From JANNRA01 sp031401035 (lineage in GTDB: Bacteria > Desulfobacterota > Binatia > HRBIN30 > CADEER01), in contig JANNRA010000150.1 of NCBI GenBank assembly GCA_031401035.1, positions 20,533-84,532 of the forward strand: DNA of 64,000 nt, in the 5' to 3' direction. The notes beneath the pieces are model-generated. The model saw only the letters and a list, made by a program, of their open reading frames with translations, did no database searches and was not told the origin of the DNA. The position numbers and the translations under genes are program-made. Shown here one piece after another: positions 59,347 through 64,000 of the stretch (its first letter is position 1; each line of letters begins with the position of its first letter).

Positions 59347-60457
59347 GTACATCCATGAGCGAAGCGACTGGCCCGCGCTTCATTGGAATCTGGCCCGGCT
59401 GACCGAACCGTTGGCCGCGGTGCGCCATCAACAGGGGCGGCTGATTGGGCACATGGAGGCTCTTGGCTTCAATCTTCGCCAGGAGGCGGTGCTCAGAATC
59501 CTAACCGCCGACGTTCTCAAGAGCAGCGAGATCGAAGGAGAGGAGCTGGACGCCGAGCAGGTCCGGTCTTCGATTGCCCGGCGTCTCAGCATGGACATCG
59601 GCGGGCTCACGCCGGCCGACCGCAACGTCGAGGGCATCGTTGAAATGATGCTCGATGCCACGCGACGCTATGACGAACCGCTGACGGCGGAACGGCTCTT
59701 CGCCTGGCATGCGTCCCTGTTTCCGACCGGCCGCAGCGGCATGACGAGAATCAGGGTGGGCGCCTGGCGCAACGACAGCGCCGGGCCGATGCAGGTTGTC
59801 TCCGCACCGCTCGGAAAGGAGCGCGTTCATTTCCAGGGCCCGGCGGCGGCACGGCTCGATCGCGACGTGCAGGCCTTCGTGGATGACTTCAACGCGAAGG
59901 CCGAAGTCGATCTCGTCGTCAAAGCGGGCCTCGCCCATCTCTGGTTCGTGACCATCCACCCGTTCGACGATGGCAACGGCCGCATCGCGCGCGCCATCGC
60001 CGATATGACGCTCGCCCGTTCCGAGGGCAGCCCGCAACGCTTCTACAGCATGTCGGCGCAGATCCGGCAGGAGCGGAACGCGTACTACACCATCCTCGAA
60101 GAGACACAGAAGGGGACACTCGACATCACGCCCTGGATGGAATGGTTCCTGGGGTGCCTCGGACGCGCCATCGCAGACGCGCACAGCACGCTTGCGACCG
60201 TCCTCGCCAAAGCACGCGTCTGGGAGTCGATCGCCGGTGTCGCGCTCAACGAGCGCCAGCGGCTCGTGCTCAACCGTCTGCTCGACGGCTTCGAGGGGAA
60301 GTTGACGTCATCCAAGTACGCCGCGCTCGCCAAGTGCTCCCAGGACACGGCGTCGCGGGACATCCTCTCTCTGGTCGCGCGCGGTGTTCTGATCCGCAGC
60401 CCGGCACGGGGCCGGAGCACAAGCTATGCGCTGGCCGGGATCGACGCTGGTCTGTAG
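59345..60457 (+). CDS. Fic family AMP-transferase with N-terminal inhibitory motif and C-terminal winged helix
   Basis: 370 residues. Start M-Y-I-H-E-R-S-D-W-P is the family start (DUF4172-type N-terminus), so ATG 59345 with AAGGGA upstream is chosen over ATG 59336. Intramolecular inhibition motif S60-S-E-I-E64-G (S/T-x3-E-G/N), Fic core H205-P-F-D-D-G-N-G-R-I-A-R, and a C-terminal winged helix (about 300-365, R-Q-R-L-V-L-N-R-L ... T-A-S-R-D-I-L) that likely binds the twin palindromes. Predicted AMPylator of unknown target, held inactive by the motif. Confidence 0.9.
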   Translation: MYIHERSDWPALHWNLARLTEPLAAVRHQQGRLIGHMEALGFNLRQEAVLRILTADVLKSSEIEGEELDAEQVRSSIARRLSMDIGGLTPADRNVEGIVEMMLDATRRYDEPLTAERLFAWHASLFPTGRSGMTRIRVGAWRNDSAGPMQVVSAPLGKERVHFQGPAAARLDRDVQAFVDDFNAKAEVDLVVKAGLAHLWFVTIHPFDDGNGRIARAIADMTLARSEGSPQRFYSMSAQIRQERNAYYTILEETQKGTLDITPWMEWFLGCLGRAIADAHSTLATVLAKARVWESIAGVALNERQRLVLNRLLDGFEGKLTSSKYAALAKCSQDTASRDILSLVARGVLIRSPARGRSTSYALAGIDAGL

Positions 60458-61284
60458 GAACGATTACGCAGGAGCGTTTCAGACTTCGGCATTACGTCGA
60501 AGCTTTCGATCGTCCACACCAGCGGTGCCGGATTCACCTGAATCATGCCGATACGCGGACGGTTGAGATCGACGATCAGCAGCAGCCCGCCGGTCCACAT
60601 GCCCAGCATCAGCGCCATCAGGATCAGCGGCCGGTGGCCGGACACGCCGATCTGGAAACCCAGCGCGCCGATCGCCAGGACCGCGCCGACTAGCAGCATG
60701 AGCGGCAGGTGGGCTGGCGTCCGGCTGTCGAAGGCGAAGCGGCTCGACAGCGCGGCGTCGAACATCTGATTCAGCGCGGCGATAAGACTGGCCGTCACCG
60801 GCGTCGGCTCGCGCTGCGCCAACGGCTTCAGATGTTGCCAGATCTCCTGCTGCAGCGCGTTGGTGCGCGCGATCAGCGCCGGTTCGCCTGCCACCGACGG
60901 GGTGGTGACGTAGGCGAGGCGGACCTTCGCGTAATCCTCGATGCGCGACGCGATCACCGCCCCCTCGGCGGCGGCAATGGCCTGGGCGCGCAGCCAGGCG
61001 GTGCCGATCGTGTTGGCTTCCAGCACCACCATCTCGCGGCGGGCCTCGTAGCGGCTTTGCGCGATGCTGATGGTCAGGCCGAGGGTGAAGGCCAGGAGCG
61101 CGAACATGCCGGCGGTGACGCTGCCGATCCCGGATACCTCACGTTCCGGATGCACCCGCCGCTTCTCGCTCCAGGCGCCGATGCGGAAGCCTATCTCGCC
61201 GGCCAGCCAGAGCAGCAGGAAGATCACGACGGCCAGCGGCAGCAGGCTGGTCTGGGTGAGCGAATCGAAGAACTGGTCGATCAT
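60424..61284 (-). CDS. DUF4239 / bestrophin-like membrane protein
   Basis: 286 residues. Two N-terminal helices (about 10-30, 52-74), a periplasmic or cytoplasmic loop with the family block E-A-N-T-I-G-T-A-W-L-R-A and the later pair of helices (about 190-210, 220-242). Function unknown. Its 3' end overlaps the Fic gene by 34 bp in convergent orientation; both frames remain plausible to their stops. Confidence 0.75.
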   Translation of the reverse strand: MIDQFFDSLTQTSLLPLAVVIFLLLWLAGEIGFRIGAWSEKRRVHPEREVSGIGSVTAGMFALLAFTLGLTISIAQSRYEARREMVVLEANTIGTAWLRAQAIAAAEGAVIASRIEDYAKVRLAYVTTPSVAGEPALIARTNALQQEIWQHLKPLAQREPTPVTASLIAALNQMFDAALSSRFAFDSRTPAHLPLMLLVGAVLAIGALGFQIGVSGHRPLILMALMLGMWTGGLLLIVDLNRPRIGMIQVNPAPLVWTIESFDVMPKSETLLRNRSYRPASIPASA

Positions 61285-61672
61285 CTGTGCTCGGCTCGAT
61301 TCAGATGGCGCGTGAAGTCGTCACCCTCGCAACGAACCCGCCGCGCCGCAAGGCAGGCGCTGGGAGTTCGACGCCGCGGGGCTGATGCGACCTGGGCCTG
61401 TAGATCGCGACGCTCACCGCGCGCCCGGATCGTCTGGCCTGCGGAGGTCACCCCGGCACGGCCTGTGTCGCGACGAAACCGCCGACGTCGTCAGCGGACC
61501 CGGCGCGGCTGGCGGACCGGCTGCCGGTTCGGCTGGCGGCGGCGAGTGTCGTGGGGGAAGTTCCGTGCCCGCGCCCTCGAACAGCAGCGCTTGCCGGCGC
61601 GGGCGCGGCGGTGGCCGGCCCGGCCCAGGGTCGCGGGACGCGCCCTGGGCCGATGACCGACAGGGATCGCGT
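61285..61672. other. 388-nt gap with a terminator-like hairpin, otherwise no gene seen
   Basis: Upstream of the DUF4239 gene and downstream of the acylase (both minus strand). Six-frame reading shows no protein-like frame, only GC-rich artefacts. The main structure is the hairpin at 61621-61652. Confidence 0.6.
61621..61652 (-). terminator. 10-bp GC hairpin after the acylase gene
   Basis: CGGCCCAGGG (61621-61630) pairs exactly with CCCTGGGCCG (61643-61652) around a 12-nt loop, 21 nt after the acylase stop on the minus strand. No T-tract, like the other strong hairpins in this window. Confidence 0.5.
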
Positions 61673-64000
61673 CTACGGTCGCGTCGGCTCGAGCTCGAGT
61701 ACCTGCTGGAACGTCGGGCGGTTGGTGAAGGGGATCGTGTTCGGGAGCAGTCCCGGCACGAAGCTGGTGCGTCGCGCCGGCCGGCGCCACAAGGCCGGAT
61801 CGGCCTGACCGAGCTGCAGGGCGGTGGCGTCGGCGGCCTGATGCAGCGCCTGCCACAGCGAGTCGCGGCAGGCCGTCAATGCGCCGGCGCCGCAATAGGA
61901 GAGGTTGAACGGCCCGACGACCGGATCGCCGAGCAGCCTGCGGAGATCCTTGTCCACGTACGATGCGCCCTCCAGGCCGTCGAGGTTGCGGACGTTGTCC
62001 AGGTCGTTGACCAGCGCTCCGAACACTGGCGCCATCACCGCTCTGGCGATCGGCTGCCAGACCGTGTCCATGACCGTCGGACCCGCCTCGTCGTAGAATC
62101 CGTCGTCGGTGGCATCGACGCGCGGGGCGTCGCGGCCGACCCAATCGTCGAGCAGATCGAGGATCTGCTGGTCGCGCGGAGCCGGGGCCGGCCCCGTGCG
62201 CAGCACCCGGCTGACGAGGGGCCAGACGGGTGAGCGATTGTCCTCACTGGCGGCGCGGTTCATGATCCCGACGTTGTCCGTGATCTGCACCTGAGCCGGA
62301 AACCGGTCGAGCAGCTCGACGCGATGGACGGACCCGTACGGCTCGTCGTCGCCGTGCATGAATCCCGGCGCCGAGCGGTTGTTCCAGTTGAGCAACAATC
62401 CGCCTGGGCCGCTGTGATCGTGCGGATGGCGCTTCTCCCCGAGGAAGCCGCGCCACTCGTACTTGCCGGTGCCGAGCGTCGGCAGGCGCCGATCGAGTCC
62501 GCGCGCGCGGCGCGGCAGGCGGCCCGAGGAGTAGTACGCGGTGCCGCGGCGCGAGACGTAGGCCCAGTTGAACGTGAAGCCGAACTCGTTCGCGGTGCGC
62601 CAGAAGCGCCGCGTCGAACTCGCCCTGCCCTCGGTCATGTGCTTCAGCGCGGCGAGATTGAGCACGTCGCGGCCGAACGTCGAGCGTTGGCGCGACAGCG
62701 CGAAGGGCTTGCCGCCGACGGTGGCGGTGCCGAAGACGGGGCCGTGGATCGTCAGGTTGTAGGTGAGCGGGGTGGTCCCCAGGACACCGGCGGTGAAGGT
62801 GGTCATGGCGCGACATTCGTCGTTGAAGACATAGTGCTTCGACGCGCGCGTCGGCGGCCCGCCGCCTGGCTCGCAGAGCTGCTCGGCGAACACGTCGCGG
62901 ACGTCGTGCCCGGCCGAGGTCAGGCTCCACGCGTAGTCCGGCGTGCGCCCGATCAGGATGTACATCGACAGGCCCGGCACGGCGGCACCCTGCGCGGTGT
63001 ACCCCGGTCCATGCAGAGAGATCTGCTGGACGATCTCCGGGTAGTAGTAGCCGAGCTGCGGGCCCATGACGGCGAGCGAATTGCCCGAGGCCGAGCGCGC
63101 CGGCGCGGTGACCAGGAAGTTCGACGCGCGCTGCCGCGCCGGGGCCGCCGCCGCCAGGGCGGCCGGCTGGCGCGGATCGATGCTCTGGATGGAGCCGGCG
63201 TCGACGACCACCGACCCGGTCACCTCGCCGCCGGTCAACGGACCGTAGCGGAAGGGCCGATCGATCGTCGTCGGCGCCTCGGGGTCGTCGGCCAGCATCA
63301 CGTCGACCCATGCCTTGTGGCCGGTGTCGGCGCCGAGCTGCTGCTGCAGCTTGGCGAGCAGATCGGAGTTGGCCGCTTCGCCGCCGCCGCCGGCGCCAAA
63401 GATCGAGCCGATGAACGCCGTTATCGCGACGACGTCGTTCACCGTCACGGGCGGCTGCGTAATGTTGCTCGCCGCGAAGTAGGCGTTGGCGCCATCGGCG
63501 TAGGCCTGCGCGTCGGCGATGATCTCCTGGCCCTCGTCGCCGTAGGTGTCGATCAGCAGCTGCACCTGCTGGGTCACCAGCGCTTCGGCCTCCGCGCTCG
63601 GCACGAACGACTGGATGCTGGTGACCAGCGAGAAGGCGTCGATGTTGGGCACGTCGGCGACGGCGACGCGCGCCGGGCCGCGTCCGATCTGCAGCAGCAG
63701 GCCGCGGTCGCGCGCCGCCACCCAGCCGGCGCCGAAGGCGACATCCGCCCGCGTCGTGCCGTACACATGCGGCACACCGTACGCGTCGTAGACGATGCGC
63801 AGCCCGACGCGGCCGGTCGCCTCCTCGCGGCTCGGCTCGATCGGCTGGAAGTCCTCGGGGATGAAGAAGGTATCGATGTCCGCGCGGGTGATGTTGTCGC
63901 GCAGCGGCGTCAGCCCCGAGTACAGCTGCAGCTGGTCGGTGGAGTTCACCGTGAACGGCACGCCGCCGAAATTCCCGGGCGGCAGAATGTAGCGGGCGAT
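61673..64000 (-). CDS. Penicillin acylase family (Ntn) hydrolase, 5' end outside the window
   Basis: At least 775 residues. The reading continues past the formal GTG at 63961 to the window edge (Y-I-L-P-P-G-N-F-G-G upstream), so the N-terminus with any signal peptide is missing. Family segments: D-A-Y-G-V-P-H-V-Y-G-T, A-A-R-D-R, and the beta-chain Ser nucleophile after a spacer in A-S-N-F-L-V-T-A-P-A-R-S-A-S-G-N-S-L, then G-P-Q-L-G-Y-Y-Y-P. Relatives hydrolyse penicillin, acyl-homoserine lactones or other amides; which one is unknown. Confidence 0.88.
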   Translation of the reverse strand: MARYILPPGNFGGVPFTVNSTDQLQLYSGLTPLRDNITRADIDTFFIPEDFQPIEPSREEATGRVGLRIVYDAYGVPHVYGTTRADVAFGAGWVAARDRGLLLQIGRGPARVAVADVPNIDAFSLVTSIQSFVPSAEAEALVTQQVQLLIDTYGDEGQEIIADAQAYADGANAYFAASNITQPPVTVNDVVAITAFIGSIFGAGGGGEAANSDLLAKLQQQLGADTGHKAWVDVMLADDPEAPTTIDRPFRYGPLTGGEVTGSVVVDAGSIQSIDPRQPAALAAAAPARQRASNFLVTAPARSASGNSLAVMGPQLGYYYPEIVQQISLHGPGYTAQGAAVPGLSMYILIGRTPDYAWSLTSAGHDVRDVFAEQLCEPGGGPPTRASKHYVFNDECRAMTTFTAGVLGTTPLTYNLTIHGPVFGTATVGGKPFALSRQRSTFGRDVLNLAALKHMTEGRASSTRRFWRTANEFGFTFNWAYVSRRGTAYYSSGRLPRRARGLDRRLPTLGTGKYEWRGFLGEKRHPHDHSGPGGLLLNWNNRSAPGFMHGDDEPYGSVHRVELLDRFPAQVQITDNVGIMNRAASEDNRSPVWPLVSRVLRTGPAPAPRDQQILDLLDDWVGRDAPRVDATDDGFYDEAGPTVMDTVWQPIARAVMAPVFGALVNDLDNVRNLDGLEGASYVDKDLRRLLGDPVVGPFNLSYCGAGALTACRDSLWQALHQAADATALQLGQADPALWRRPARRTSFVPGLLPNTIPFTNRPTFQQVLELEPTRP

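Overview
This 64 kb window is GC-rich, dense bacterial DNA with short intergenic gaps and many 1-4 nt start/stop overlaps. It comes from a Gram-negative-like lineage: it has an LpxL/HtrB-type acyltransferase, lipoboxes, the AmgK/MurU cell-wall recycling pair and FtsB. A huge disintegrin-like Cys-repeat protein, CoA-ester and P450 catabolic genes, and U-tract-less GC hairpins suggest a soil or sediment 'deltaproteobacterial' or Binatota-like organism. That placement is inference from gene content; no rRNA, tRNA or CRISPR array is visible.

Region by region. 0-2.9 kb (-): complex I genes in the order nuoA-C-D-E-H, with no nuoB, F or G between them. 3-6.2 kb (+): amgK-murU and a patatin lipase. 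6.3-10.2 kb (-): a 33-residue Lys/Ala histone-H1-like protein with a clear sigma70-type promoter, then eno-lemA-htpX-zf-TFIIB. 10.2-14.8 kb: ftsB, an H-protein lacking its lipoyl lysine, a RavA/ViaA-like AAA+/VWA pair, and TerC. 14.8-23.6 kb: a P450, a small lipoprotein, lexA, the 1,085-residue Cys-repeat secreted protein, and a HMG-CoA-synthase-like/DUF35 fusion beside a thiolase. 23.6-32.3 kb: a molybdopterin oxidoreductase, gamma-glutamyltransferase with a saccharopine-dehydrogenase-like partner, a subtilase and an LLM flavin oxidoreductase. 32.3-37.8 kb: HNH nuclease, small lipoproteins, a polysaccharide deacetylase, an acyltransferase, a methyltransferase, and a stress-type cassette of small proteins (CsbD, membrane proteins, coiled coil).

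37.9-46.3 kb is a scarred accessory region. It holds a chimeric cytochrome/kinase pseudogene, a P-type ATPase, two decayed IS91-like transposase 3' ends in the same orientation, a broken methyltransferase, a tetR-GST-sulfatase operon and an MFS gene cut off by the second transposase remnant. A 19-nt motif recurs next to the damaged genes.

46.5-59.1 kb is a coherent catabolic divergon. The minus-strand operon runs P450, phytanoyl-CoA dioxygenase, fused CoA-transferase, MaoC-like, DUF35, MaoC, Ltp2-like aldolase. The plus-strand operon runs TetR, Baeyer-Villiger monooxygenase, cupin and two acyl-CoA dehydrogenases. It resembles the actinobacterial steroid C17 side-chain module (ChsE1/E2, ChsH1/H2, Ltp2), but with ChsH2 split into two genes and with added oxygenases. 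The true substrate is unknown. 59.2-64 kb: a Fic protein whose promoter and start codon lie among twin palindromes, a DUF4239-like membrane protein, and a penicillin-acylase-family hydrolase running off the window end.
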